A stretch of 64,000 nt of DNA from Neorhizobium galegae bv. officinalis (GTDB lineage Bacteria; Pseudomonadota; Alphaproteobacteria; Rhizobiales; Rhizobiaceae): contig CCRI01000001.1 in NCBI GenBank assembly GCA_000985875.1, positions 62,001 to 126,000 on the forward strand, given 5' to 3'. The position numbers were made by a program, and so were the translations under genes. The notes under the pieces were generated by a model. It was not told the origin of the DNA, searched no databases, and saw only the letters and a program-made list of their open reading frames with translations. Of the stretch, positions 9,587 to 18,366 are shown in pieces. The number at the start of each line of letters is the position of its first letter. The stretch's first letter is position 1.

Positions 9587-9741
9587 CGAAGCGATGCACC
9601 TCCTCCCGCAGAGCTTCGTGTTATCAGGCGGCCCACTCCTCCTCCCAGGGACGTCTGTAGGAATAGCGGCACTCCTCCTCCCAGCCGCTGTTCGGTTCTT
9701 TTCGGAAAGCCTGCCGCACCTCCTCCCGCGGCAGGCTTTTT
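9587..9741 (+). ncRNA. Cuckoo-type sRNA with four CCUCCUCCC hairpins
   Basis: Four consecutive hairpins each carry the anti-Shine-Dalgarno motif CCTCCTCCC in the loop: 9599-9607 (stem CGAAGC/GCTTCG plus TGC/GCA), 9638-9646 (CAGGCG/CGTCTG plus CCC/GGG), 9674-9682 (AGCGGC/GCCGCT) and 9719-9727. The last stem is 12 base pairs (AAAGCCTGCCGC/GCGGCAGGCTTT), runs into TTTTTC and so doubles as terminator. This structure matches the alphaproteobacterial cuckoo/CcsR RNAs, which are known to sit downstream of DUF1127 genes. The motif could bind ribosome sites or 16S-competing mRNAs. It may be one RNA or be processed into two. A TATAGT at 9572 is a possible -10 box; I am not sure of it. Confidence 0.85.
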
Positions 9742-10233
9742 CGTTTTGGGGCCTCGGTAGTTTTCCAGAATTCAGAATTCCGCGTGTTTGACGGTACCAG
9801 CTTGCGCAGGTTCCGATGACATTGATTCCTGCCTGAAAATTGATTCCCGCCTGAAAAGGAGGGCGGAGTGAGGCGGTCGTTGCGGTGTTGCCTGCAAGAC
9901 GGTGGCGCCTGCCGGAATCAGCCTGCGATTCGCGACGAGCGACTGCAGATTCGCGCCGCAGGGCCGAACCCCGCATAGCGGTTTGGAACGCGACCATCAC
10001 GGAAAACACTAGGAGAGATGATGCGTGTCCGGCGCGTATGGGTCTTGTTGGCCGGCCCTGTTTCTCCTCGGGCCCGGCCTTTTCGCCGTTGCGAAGGTGA
10101 CGCCCGCCGAGGTGAGCCTGACGGGCAAGGAATATCGTAACGATCGGTTAAAACCGGGCCCTCCGAGGGGCCTCCGTTTACTCTTTGTTAACCATGTCGG
10201 CGCTAAAAAAAGATCAACGATTTCTTTACGCAG
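9742..10233. other. Intergenic region upstream of minC, no gene seen
   Basis: About 490 bases with no convincing frame; short frames near 10018-10140 lack family resemblance. The minC promoter is probably in the AT-richer stretch 10140-10233. No CRISPR or IS signs. Confidence 0.5.
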
Positions 10234-10962
10234 ATGACCAAAATGCTAACAGACGCTCGCTCTATCCGCATCAAGGGCCGTTCTTTTCTGGCGGTCGTCC
10301 TTGCCCCCGATCTTCCGTTCGACGACTGGCTTGTCAGGCTGGACGATCTGGCCGCGCGCTCCGCAGGTTTCTTCCTGGGCCGGCCGGTCGTGCTGGATGT
10401 CAGCGACCTGCCGATCGATCGCACCCAGCTCAAGGAGCTCATAACCGAGCTTGCCGGGCGCAACGTCAATATCATGGGGATCGAAGGCGGTCGCCCTTCG
10501 ATCCTGGGGCCTGGGATGCCTCCGGCACTGAAAGGTGGCCGGCCGGTTTCCGACGAGGCCGTCGCCAAGGAGCCGATCATCGAGCTGCGCAACAGCGAGC
10601 CGAAGCCGTCAGTGCCCGAGGCGCGTCCGACCTTGCAGTCCATCGTCATCCGCGAGCCGGTGCGGTCGGGACAGTCGGTGATCTTTCCCGAAGGCGACGT
10701 GACGATCATCGGATCGGTCGCTTCCGGGGCTGAAATCATCGCCGGCGGATCGATCCATATCTACGGAACCCTGCGCGGCAGGGCCATGGCGGGATCGCTC
10801 GGAAACGCATCGGCGCGCATCTTCTGCCGCAAGCTCGAGGCGGAGCTGCTCGCAATCGACGGCATCTACAAGATGGCGGACGACATGGCCCCCGGCCTTC
10901 GCGGACATTCGGTCCAGCTTTGGCTCGAAGGGGATTCGATCATGGCAGAGAAACTTATTTGA
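10234..10962 (+). CDS. minC: Septum site-determining protein MinC
   Basis: Inhibitor of FtsZ ring assembly away from midcell, recruited to the membrane by MinD. The 242-residue chain has an N-terminal FtsZ-binding domain (about 1-100) with a short linker, and the C-terminal right-handed beta-helix domain (about 130-230) with the signature SGQSVIFPEGDVTIIGSV, SGAEIIAGGSIHIYGTLRGRAMAG and ARIFCRKLEAELLAIDGIY. ATG 10234 has no strong ribosome site; ATG 10243 in the same frame is an alternative. First gene of minCDE. Confidence 0.95.
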   Translation: MTKMLTDARSIRIKGRSFLAVVLAPDLPFDDWLVRLDDLAARSAGFFLGRPVVLDVSDLPIDRTQLKELITELAGRNVNIMGIEGGRPSILGPGMPPALKGGRPVSDEAVAKEPIIELRNSEPKPSVPEARPTLQSIVIREPVRSGQSVIFPEGDVTIIGSVASGAEIIAGGSIHIYGTLRGRAMAGSLGNASARIFCRKLEAELLAIDGIYKMADDMAPGLRGHSVQLWLEGDSIMAEKLI

Positions 10963-10992
10963 GCCGAACCGGCCAGCAAACAGGAGAGCAAG

Positions 10993-11808
10993 ATGGGGAA
11001 AGTCATCGTAGTCACTTCAGGCAAGGGCGGGGTGGGCAAGACGACCTCGACTGCCGCACTTGGAGCGGCTCTGGCCCAGCGAAACGAGCGGGTGGTCGTC
11101 GTCGATTTCGACGTCGGGCTGCGTAATCTCGACCTGGTGATGGGCGCCGAGCGCCGGGTCGTCTACGACCTGATCAACGTCATCCAGGGCGAAGCCAAGC
11201 TCACGCAGGCGCTGATCCGCGACAAGCGGCTGGAAACGCTGTTCCTGCTGCCGGCATCGCAGACGCGCGACAAGGACAACTTGACGCCCGAGGGGGTCGA
11301 GCGGGTCATCACCGAGCTGAAGCGGGTCTTCGACTGGGTTATCTGCGACAGCCCGGCCGGGATCGAGAGCGGTGCCACGCTCGCCATGCGCCACGCCGAC
11401 ATGGCGGTGGTTGTCACCAACCCGGAAGTCTCGTCCGTCCGCGACTCGGACCGCATCATCGGCCTGCTGGATTCGAAGACGATGAAGGCCGAACGCGGCG
11501 AGCGCATGGAAAAGCACCTGCTTCTGACGCGCTACGATGCCAACCGCGCCGAGCGGGGGGATATGCTCAAGGTCGAGGACGTGCTGGAAATCCTGTCCAT
11601 CCCGCTCATCGGCATCATCCCGGAGAGCATGGACGTTTTGCGTGCCTCCAACATCGGTTCGCCGGTCACCCTGGCGGACGCCCGCAGCGCGCCGGCCATG
11701 GCTTATTTCGAAGCCGCACGCCGGCTCGCAGGAGAGGTTCTGCCGATCACCATCCCCGGGGAGAAGCGAGGGATATTCGGCAAGATCTTCGCACGGAGGG
11801 CCGCATGA
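10993..11808 (+). CDS. minD: Septum site-determining ATPase MinD
   Basis: Membrane-cycling ATPase of the Min oscillator; activates MinC and is displaced by MinE. 271 residues with the deviant Walker [19 protein letters not shown] (11-28), [16 protein letters not shown] (about 38-53), Walker B-type DSPAGIE, and a C-terminal amphipathic membrane-targeting sequence rich in basic and hydrophobic residues ([10 protein letters not shown]). CAGGAGAGCAAG precedes ATG 10993. Overlaps minE by 4 bases. Confidence 0.97.
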   Translation: MGKVIVVTSGKGGVGKTTSTAALGAALAQRNERVVVVDFDVGLRNLDLVMGAERRVVYDLINVIQGEAKLTQALIRDKRLETLFLLPASQTRDKDNLTPEGVERVITELKRVFDWVICDSPAGIESGATLAMRHADMAVVVTNPEVSSVRDSDRIIGLLDSKTMKAERGERMEKHLLLTRYDANRAERGDMLKVEDVLEILSIPLIGIIPESMDVLRASNIGSPVTLADARSAPAMAYFEAARRLAGEVLPITIPGEKRGIFGKIFARRAA

Positions 11809-12065
11809 CGATATTCAACCTCTTCCGCAAGCAGCGCTCCGCACCGACGGCGCGTGAACGCCTGCAGGTGCTTCTCGCCCACGAGCGCTCGTCGAGCGGC
11901 TCGGACCTCGTATCCCTGCTTCGCGAGGAGATCCTTGCAGTGATCGCCAAGCATGTGCAGGTCGACAGCGACAAGGTGCAGGTCAAGATGGACCGTGACG
12001 AGAACGTCACGATCCTCGAGATCGACGTCGAGATCCCGTTGGGTGCCGTCAGCCAGGCCGCCTGA
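11805..12065 (+). CDS. minE: Cell division topological specificity factor MinE
   Basis: Ring-forming partner that stimulates MinD ATPase and restricts MinCD to poles. 86 residues, usual size. N-terminal membrane-targeting start [29 protein letters not shown] with the anti-MinCD helix, then the topological domain with [25 protein letters not shown]. Starts at ATG 11805 within the end of minD. Confidence 0.96.
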   Translation: MTIFNLFRKQRSAPTARERLQVLLAHERSSSGSDLVSLLREEILAVIAKHVQVDSDKVQVKMDRDENVTILEIDVEIPLGAVSQAA

Positions 12066-12095
12066 GCCGGCAGACTCCGCAGGGTCATGAGTTTC

Positions 12096-12130
12096 GAAAC
12101 GCGGACAACCCGGTTGTCCGCGTTTCGTGT
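12096..12130 (+). terminator. Strong hairpin terminator after minCDE
   Basis: A perfect 14-base-pair stem, GAAACGCGGACAAC pairing with GTTGTCCGCGTTTC, with a 3-base loop, starts 30 bases after the minE stop. It is followed by GTGTTTC, only weakly T-rich. Placement and stability fit transcription termination for the min operon. Confidence 0.7.
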
Positions 12131-12216
12131 TTCGCGCCTGCTTGCGCGAACGAAGGCGGCCTGCTTGGCACGTCGCTTGCTTCGTAAAACGGTTGTCCCT
12201 GCAGGAGGAAACGGCC

Positions 12217-13200
12217 GTGTACGCGAACATCAATCCCTCGATCGACGTCAGGTTGCTGCGCACCACCTATCTGCTGCTCAGGGAGCGCAATGTCTCCAAG
12301 GTCGCGGTGCTGCTCGGGCACAGCCAGCCCGCGGTCAGCGCCTGCCTCAAGAAGGCGCGTGAGATTTTCTCCGATCCGCTTCTCGTGCGCAGCGGCCAGA
12401 AACTGGTGCTGACCGAGAGGGGCGAGGAGGTGATGGCGTCGATCGCCACCATGCTCGAAGGTCTCCTGGATACGCTCAACCGCAGCAGCCAGTTCGATCC
12501 GGGCATGGTGCACAGCCGGATGCGGATCGCCGCGGTCAACTGCTTCGGGACCTTCCTCATCCCGCCGATCGCAACCAGCATCCGAAAGGAAGCTCCCGGC
12601 ATATCGGTCGATTTCTTCGCGCCCTCCGAGCAGAGCGACCTGATCGAGGACCTCGGCTCGGGCAGGGTCGACATGGTGATCGGCAACTGGCCGGCACCGC
12701 AGCAGAGCCTGAAGTCGAGCACGCTCCTCCATTGCGACATCGCCTGCGTGGTGCAGAAGTCGAACCCGATCGCCAAGCGCGGACGCCTCCTGCTGGAGGA
12801 CTATCTCGATGCCGACCATGTCTCGCCGACGCCCGGCTCGAATGCCGTCTACAGTCCCATCGACGGCCGGCTGGCGCAGCTCGGGATGCGCCGCCACATC
12901 GCCATGTCGGTCCCCGAATATGCGCTGATCCCGGCCATTCTGGCCGAAACGGACCTGATCTTCACCACCGCGCGACCCTATGCCGAATATATCGTCGCCA
13001 ACGCGCCGACCGATCACCTGCGGCTCGTCGAGGCGCCGCGGGAGTTCGACCAGATGAACCTCTATCTTCTGTGGCACGAGCGGGCTCACAACAGCGGCGC
13101 CAACCGGTGGCTGCGCAACGTCATCCGCACCGTCGCTCGCCGTTTCGACCAGACGCTTCATCCGTTGCCCTCGGGGATCCCGCTTCGGGTGGTCTCCTGA
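12217..13200 (+). CDS. LysR family transcriptional regulator
   Basis: 327 residues. The N-terminal winged helix-turn-helix spans about 7-70 (VRLLRTTYLLLRERNVSKVAVLLGHSQPAVSACLKKAREIF), and the C-terminal substrate-binding domain covers about 95-310, with the IGNWPAP and YALIPAILAETDLIFTTA stretches found in NodD/SyrM-like and PcaQ-like members. GTG 12217 is chosen because AGGAGG stands 7-12 bases upstream and the HTH begins 8 residues in. It sits 140 bases upstream of the acyl-ligase/creatininase/ABC run on the same strand, so it is the likely regulator of that run, though this is inference. Confidence 0.88.
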   Translation: MYANINPSIDVRLLRTTYLLLRERNVSKVAVLLGHSQPAVSACLKKAREIFSDPLLVRSGQKLVLTERGEEVMASIATMLEGLLDTLNRSSQFDPGMVHSRMRIAAVNCFGTFLIPPIATSIRKEAPGISVDFFAPSEQSDLIEDLGSGRVDMVIGNWPAPQQSLKSSTLLHCDIACVVQKSNPIAKRGRLLLEDYLDADHVSPTPGSNAVYSPIDGRLAQLGMRRHIAMSVPEYALIPAILAETDLIFTTARPYAEYIVANAPTDHLRLVEAPREFDQMNLYLLWHERAHNSGANRWLRNVIRTVARRFDQTLHPLPSGIPLRVVS

Positions 13201-13342
13201 GGCGCACCGAGTATAAGCAAACGGATATACCCGCTATCGACGGCCATGGCATTCACCCGCGGAATAAATTTGCCCATGCTGCAGGCAGAGTTTTTGTCTG
13301 CTGAAGAATTGGGCAGGCTTATGTAGTGCCGGGGAATTTCAG

Positions 13343-14857
13343 ATGTTGATGCACACTCTTCTCGTGGATGGGGCCAATCGTGATCCCGACCACGCCTGCT
13401 TTCACTGGGTCGATCGCGACAAGAGCCTGACCTATGCGCAGGCAGTCGATGCGATGGAGCGGGCTGCGGGCGCGCTGCACAGTTTCGGCGTCAAGCCGGG
13501 CGATCGGGTGACGATCTTTGCCCATAACGGCATGGACTACCTGACCGTAATGCTCGGCTGCTGGCGGCTCGGGGCGATTTCAGCCCTCGTAAACGTCAAG
13601 TTCGCCGACGAACTTGCCTATTATTTCGGCGATCACCAGCCGACCGTGGTCGTTTATACCCATGACAAGCATGAGCAGGTGAGTGCGGCAGCAGCTGGCG
13701 TGCCGACAATCCGGGCATTGATCTGCATGGACGGCCCGCAGCCGGGCGCGCATTCGCTGCCGGACCTTATGGCGGCAGCTCTGCCGGCGCCTGCCGATCC
13801 GGGCAATGAAGACGCCATCGCGCATCTTTCCTACACGTCCGGAACGACCGGCAAGCCGAAGGGCGCCTGCCTGAAGCACGAGCCGACGGTACGGGCGACA
13901 CGCTGCATCGCCGAGCGGCTGCAGATCACGGCGGACGACGTTTCCTTCGGCCCAAGCGCCTTGTCGAGTTCCTACCAGTTGGTCGGCAATCTCCTGCCGC
14001 AGCTTTCCCGAGGCGCTGCGATCAACGTCATGGGCCGCTGGACCCAAGCGACCGGGTTCGATGCGCTGGAAGCACGCGGCGCCACCATGCTGATCGCCAA
14101 TCCGCCTATTCTAACCGACGTGCTCAACGAGGCCGCCATCCGAGGCCATGCGCCGGCGAAGTTGCGCATGAGCATGTCCGGAGGCGGTCCGGTTCCGCCG
14201 GTCCTGAAGGCGGGCTGGCAGGAGAAGCTGAAGCTGCCGCTGGTCGAAAGCTACGGCCAGTCCGAGCTCGGCGGTTTCGTGGCGCTCGGTTTCCCGAAGC
14301 TCGATGCCGCCGATATCGAGACCCGTCGCGCCGGCATGCCGCTGCCGGACAAGGAGGTCCGCATCCTCAATTCCGACGGCAGCGAACTTGCCTGCGGTTC
14401 GGTCGGCGAGATCGCGCTTCGTGGTGGCTTCATGTGGGGTTACTGGGGCAGGCCCGAAAAGACCGCCGAGACGTTGCGCGACGGCTGGCTGTGGACCGGC
14501 GATATCGGCACGATGGACCAGCACGGCTTTGTCACCATGATGGGACGTCGCTCCGAGCTCCTCGAAGTCGGCGGCAGGACCTGGTATCCGCGCGATGTGG
14601 AAGAGGCGCTTTCGACGGTTGATGGCATCGAGCAGGCGGCGGTCGTCGGCGTGCCCGATGCCGCGATGAAAACCCGGCCGGTCGCCTTTGTGCAGGCTGC
14701 AGCCCCCATCGACGGGGAGGCGGCCAAAGCGCAGATCGCGGCGACCGTTCCCTATGACCTGTCGGTGATGACGGTCATTTCGCTGACCGAACTTCCCATG
14801 ACCCCCACCGGCAAGATCGCCAAGGCGGAGCTGGCGGCACGCGCCGCTGCGGCCTGA
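13343..14857 (+). CDS. AMP-forming acyl-CoA synthetase/ligase (ANL superfamily)
   Basis: 504 residues. Activates a carboxylate with ATP, usually to an acyl-CoA. Core motifs are complete: the P-loop-like LSYTSGTTGKPKGA (about 167-180), ESYGQSELGG (about 305), the WTGDIG hinge region with Arg in MGRRSELLEVGG, and the catalytic Lys in TPTGKIAKAEL near the C-terminus. The substrate cannot be read from sequence. First gene of a run with a creatininase-like enzyme, a CocE-like hydrolase and an ABC importer, which suggests activation of an acid released by those hydrolases. Confidence 0.9.
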   Translation: MLMHTLLVDGANRDPDHACFHWVDRDKSLTYAQAVDAMERAAGALHSFGVKPGDRVTIFAHNGMDYLTVMLGCWRLGAISALVNVKFADELAYYFGDHQPTVVVYTHDKHEQVSAAAAGVPTIRALICMDGPQPGAHSLPDLMAAALPAPADPGNEDAIAHLSYTSGTTGKPKGACLKHEPTVRATRCIAERLQITADDVSFGPSALSSSYQLVGNLLPQLSRGAAINVMGRWTQATGFDALEARGATMLIANPPILTDVLNEAAIRGHAPAKLRMSMSGGGPVPPVLKAGWQEKLKLPLVESYGQSELGGFVALGFPKLDAADIETRRAGMPLPDKEVRILNSDGSELACGSVGEIALRGGFMWGYWGRPEKTAETLRDGWLWTGDIGTMDQHGFVTMMGRRSELLEVGGRTWYPRDVEEALSTVDGIEQAAVVGVPDAAMKTRPVAFVQAAAPIDGEAAKAQIAATVPYDLSVMTVISLTELPMTPTGKIAKAELAARAAAA

Positions 14858-14872
14858 GCGACAATCGAGGAC

Positions 14873-15694
14873 ATGACCATGAAACTGAAATCGCATTGGT
14901 GGTGGGACCACACGGCAAAGGATTTCTCCGAATTCGAGATGGAGAAGTTCGTGGCGATCCTGCCGATCGCCGCAGTCGAGCAGCACGGGCCGCATCTTCC
15001 GGTGCGCGTCGATGCCGCGATCAATGCCGGTGTCGTTGCCCGCTCGGTCGAGCTGATGGAAGATGAGCTGCCGGTGCTGGTGCTGCCGATGATGCCGGTC
15101 GGGAAGTCGGTCGAGCATACCGCCTATCCGGGCACGCTCACCTTCAACTACGACACGCTCGCCAAGATGTGGTTCGAACTCGGCGAAAGCGTCAACCGAG
15201 CCGGCTGCCGCAAGATCATCTTTGTCAATTCGCATGGCGGCCAGCCGCAGGTGATGGATATCGTCTGCCGCGAGCTGCGCATCAAGCTCGACATGTTCGC
15301 CGTCAGCGCCTGGGCGAGTGCCGGGGCCGACTTCTCGGATCTGTTCAGCGCCCACGAGATGAAGCACGGCATCCATGGCGGCGAGGCGGAGACCAGCGTC
15401 ATGCTGCATCTGCATCGCGAGCTGATCGACATGCAATATGCCGAGGATTTCGTGCCGGTCTCCGTCGAACTCGAAGCGGCCGGCGGTTTGTTGATGCCGG
15501 AAGGCCGGATCGGTTACGGCTGGCAGACCCAGGACGTGCAGCCCTCCGGCGCCTGCGGCAACGCGGCGGCCGGCGATGCCGAGCGCGGTCGTCTCTATGT
15601 CGAGCGCAGCGCCGCCAACCTCCTGAAGCTGATCAAGGAAGTGCTGGATTTCCCGCTCGACCGGATCACCTCGAAAACCATGTACAAGGGTTGA
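14873..15694 (+). CDS. Creatininase family amidohydrolase
   Basis: 273 residues with metal-ligand motifs of the creatininase/FAPy-deformylase fold: EQHGPHLPVRVDA (residues 36-48), NSHGGQ (about 118-123) and HGGEAETSVML (about 166-176). Members hydrolyse cyclic or linear amides, for example creatinine, formamidopyrimidines and mycofactocin precursors. It lies 15 bases after the ligase and 4 bases before the CocE-like gene, so all three are probably co-transcribed. True creatininase activity is not implied. Confidence 0.88.
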   Translation: MTMKLKSHWWWDHTAKDFSEFEMEKFVAILPIAAVEQHGPHLPVRVDAAINAGVVARSVELMEDELPVLVLPMMPVGKSVEHTAYPGTLTFNYDTLAKMWFELGESVNRAGCRKIIFVNSHGGQPQVMDIVCRELRIKLDMFAVSAWASAGADFSDLFSAHEMKHGIHGGEAETSVMLHLHRELIDMQYAEDFVPVSVELEAAGGLLMPEGRIGYGWQTQDVQPSGACGNAAAGDAERGRLYVERSAANLLKLIKEVLDFPLDRITSKTMYKG

Positions 15695-15698
15695 TGAC

Positions 15699-17330
15699 TT
15701 GACGACAGCCCGCGCACCATACGGCGTTGCCGGCCCCGAAAGGGGCGAGCTTCTGCTTGATGACGGCGTGGTGCTGGTGTCCGATATCTATCGTCCGCAG
15801 GCGGAGGGTACGTTCCCGGTCCTGCTGATGCGGCAGCCCTATGGGCGGGCCATCGCCTCCACCCTCGTGCTGGCGCATCCCTCTTGGTATGCCGCCCACG
15901 GTTATATCGTGGTCATCCAGGACGTGCGCGGCTGCGGCGATTCCGGTGGCGTCTTCGAGGCCTTTGTCAGCGAGATCGCGGACGGGGCGCGAACGCTGGA
16001 ATGGGCGTCAGCATTGCCGGGAAGCAACGGCAAGCTCGGCCTCTACGGCTTCAGTTACCAGGCGGTGACACAGTATTTCGCCATCGCTGGCAAAGGGAGC
16101 GTGCGGCCGGATGCGATCGCGCCTTCGATGGGCTCGTGGATGCCGCGCGACGACTGGGCCTATGAGGGCAATGCCTTCCGGCTCGGGCTCAATGCCGGCT
16201 GGGCGGCGCAGATGGCGCGGCTGACGGCGGCGCGGCGCGAGGATGCCAGGACCTATGCGGAGATCGGCGCGGCCGGAGACGATGTGGCCCTTCGGGACCT
16301 GCTGGTCTCCAGGCCCGGCATATCGCATCTCGCAAAGTGGGTGGCGGATGACAAGGACTATTGGGACGCGGCATCGCCCGGCGTGCTGCTGGCCGATGAT
16401 CCGCTCGACATCCCGGTTCTCCATACCGGCGGCTGGGCGGACTTCCTGCTCCAGGGCACATGGGCTGCCGATGCCGCGTTCCGGGCCAGGAATGGGGACA
16501 GCACCCATCTGGTGATCGGCCCCTGGGCGCATGCGCCCTGGAACCGAGCCAGCGGTGCGACTGACATGGGGCCGGATGCGGAATTCTCGATCGACCGTGC
16601 GCAACTCGCCTTCTTCGATTTCTATCTCAAGGGTTTTGGCGAAAAGCCGCAGCCGGTCCGGCTGTTCGACATGGGGCGGCGGCGCTGGTTCGATCTTGCA
16701 GATCGCCCCGTCACCTCCGAGGCCGATTTTTTTCTCTCTTCGTCAGGCCTCGGCGCGGCAATGGTGAGCGACGGCAGTCTTTCGATGGAAAGCGGCGCGG
16801 AAGCCCGCGACACCTTCGTCCACGATCCGACCCGTCCCACGCCGCTTGTCGGCGGACACCTGGGAACCCCGGCGGGTTTTGCCGATCGCAGCGGGCACGA
16901 CAACCGCGCCGATGTCGCCGTCTATACCAGCCAGCCCTTCAAGGCGGCGCGGTTCTTCGCCGGCGAGGCCCTGGCCGAGATCGAGGTCGAGACGCGGTCC
17001 GAAGGTTTTGACCTTTGCGCAGCGCTTTCGCTGGTTGGCCCATCGGGAGAGGCGAGGGTGCTGAGCACCGGTTATGCCCGCTTCGAGGGCGATCGACGGT
17101 TTTCGGCCCGCATCAGCCTGCGCCCGGTCTGCGTCACCGTCCCGGAAGGTTTTGCCTTGCGGCTCTCGCTTCAGGGCGCCGGCGCGCCGGTTTTCGAAAT
17201 TCATCCCGGCGACAGGCCGTTCGCTTCCGTGCCCGAGATGGCGCGCCGGCCCATCACGATTTCCATCTGCCATGGCGGGACGACCCGCTCCCGCCTGATC
17301 ATGCCCGAGGCTCTCGACAATGTCGCATAA
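15699..17330 (+). CDS. CocE/NonD family hydrolase (X-Pro dipeptidyl-peptidase-like)
   Basis: 543 residues: an alpha/beta-hydrolase domain (about 1-320), then a jelly-roll domain (about 330-540). The nucleophile is the Ser of LYGFSYQAVTQY (about residue 118), with VVIQDVRGCGDSGG typical of CocE. The jelly-roll region contains ADVAVYTSQPF and RISLRPVCVTVPEGFALRLSL. Starts with TTG at 15699, with AAGGG 8 bases upstream; no nearby ATG is in frame. The family includes cocaine esterase, glutaryl acylases and amidases, so the natural substrate is probably an ester or amide. Confidence 0.87.
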   Translation: MTTARAPYGVAGPERGELLLDDGVVLVSDIYRPQAEGTFPVLLMRQPYGRAIASTLVLAHPSWYAAHGYIVVIQDVRGCGDSGGVFEAFVSEIADGARTLEWASALPGSNGKLGLYGFSYQAVTQYFAIAGKGSVRPDAIAPSMGSWMPRDDWAYEGNAFRLGLNAGWAAQMARLTAARREDARTYAEIGAAGDDVALRDLLVSRPGISHLAKWVADDKDYWDAASPGVLLADDPLDIPVLHTGGWADFLLQGTWAADAAFRARNGDSTHLVIGPWAHAPWNRASGATDMGPDAEFSIDRAQLAFFDFYLKGFGEKPQPVRLFDMGRRRWFDLADRPVTSEADFFLSSSGLGAAMVSDGSLSMESGAEARDTFVHDPTRPTPLVGGHLGTPAGFADRSGHDNRADVAVYTSQPFKAARFFAGEALAEIEVETRSEGFDLCAALSLVGPSGEARVLSTGYARFEGDRRFSARISLRPVCVTVPEGFALRLSLQGAGAPVFEIHPGDRPFASVPEMARRPITISICHGGTTRSRLIMPEALDNVA

Positions 17331-18345
17331 GCACTACCTGACGCTCGACAACATCACGGCGACCTACGGTGATTCCGTCGCCGTCAGCGGCCTCACGATC
17401 GAGGTCGCCAAGGGTGAACTCCTGTCGCTGCTCGGGCCGTCCGGCTGCGGCAAGACGACGACGCTTCGGATGATCGCCGGCTTCGTGCAGCCGTCGGAAG
17501 GCCGTATCATCCTCAACGGCGAGGACATCAGCAGGCGCCCGGTGCATACCCGCAATATCGGCGTCGTCTTCCAGTCCTACGCGCTGTTTCCGCATCTGAC
17601 GGCGCTCGACAATGTCGGTTTCGGGCTGCGCATGCGCCATGTGGGCAAGGCCGAATGCCGGGCGCGCGCCGCCGCCGCACTGGATACGGTTGGGCTCGGC
17701 GCCTACTACGATCGCTATCCGGGCCAGCTTTCCGGCGGCCAGCAGCAGCGCGTGGCGCTTGCCCGCGCTCTGGTGATCGAGCCGGACGTGCTGCTCCTCG
17801 ACGAGCCGCTGTCCAATCTCGACGCTCATCTGCGCGCCGACATGCGCACCGAAATCCGCACGCTGCAACAGCGGCTCGGCATCACCACCGTCTTCGTCAC
17901 CCACGACCAGCAGGAGGCGCTTGCCATGTCGGACCGGGTGGCGGTGATGAACAAGGGCCTGCTCGCCGAGATCGGCACGCCGGTAACGCTCTGTGACCGC
18001 CCACATTCGCCGTTCACCGCCTCCTTCCTCGGCGCCCGCACGGTGATCGAGGGCAAGACCGAGAATGGCCTGTTCACCGCGCCGGGGCTGACATGCGAAG
18101 GCGCACCTTCCGGTGCGACCCGTCTCGTGCTGCGCGCCTCGCGCCTCAGGCTCTCCGACGGGCCGGGGCCGCTGCACGTCTCCGGCACGCTCGTCAATTC
18201 CGCTTTCCTCGGCGACACGTATGAAGCCGATATCCAATCCGCATGCGGCACGATCCGCCTGATCGTGCCTTCGGATATGCCGCCTCCGCCCCTCGGGACG
18301 CCGTGCAGCATCCAGACCCAGCCGGGTGGCGCCACATTCATCTGA
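17320..18345 (+). CDS. ABC transporter ATPase, polyamine/iron-type (PotA/FbpC-like)
   Basis: 341 residues. Walker [10 protein letters not shown] (39-47), Q-loop [10 protein letters not shown], signature [15 protein letters not shown] (about 137-151), Walker [13 protein letters not shown]-loop THD, and a C-terminal TOBE-like regulatory domain from about 240. Begins 11 bases inside the end of the CocE-like gene, indicating translational coupling. Energises the permease at 19413 with the binding protein at 18367. Confidence 0.93.
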   Translation: MSHKHYLTLDNITATYGDSVAVSGLTIEVAKGELLSLLGPSGCGKTTTLRMIAGFVQPSEGRIILNGEDISRRPVHTRNIGVVFQSYALFPHLTALDNVGFGLRMRHVGKAECRARAAAALDTVGLGAYYDRYPGQLSGGQQQRVALARALVIEPDVLLLDEPLSNLDAHLRADMRTEIRTLQQRLGITTVFVTHDQQEALAMSDRVAVMNKGLLAEIGTPVTLCDRPHSPFTASFLGARTVIEGKTENGLFTAPGLTCEGAPSGATRLVLRASRLRLSDGPGPLHVSGTLVNSAFLGDTYEADIQSACGTIRLIVPSDMPPPPLGTPCSIQTQPGGATFI

Positions 18346-18366
18346 CCGAAAAAGGGGAACCAAGAA

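Noticed and set aside
9587..9741. CRISPR-like array from the spaced CCTCCTCCC repeats
   Set aside because: Repeats are 9 bases and each lies in a distinct hairpin; spacing (about 27-45 bases) is irregular, and the last hairpin is a terminator, so a cuckoo-type sRNA is a better reading.
10018..10140. Short frames between the sRNA and minC
   Set aside because: No family resemblance, no conserved pattern, codon use not like neighbours; probably non-coding.
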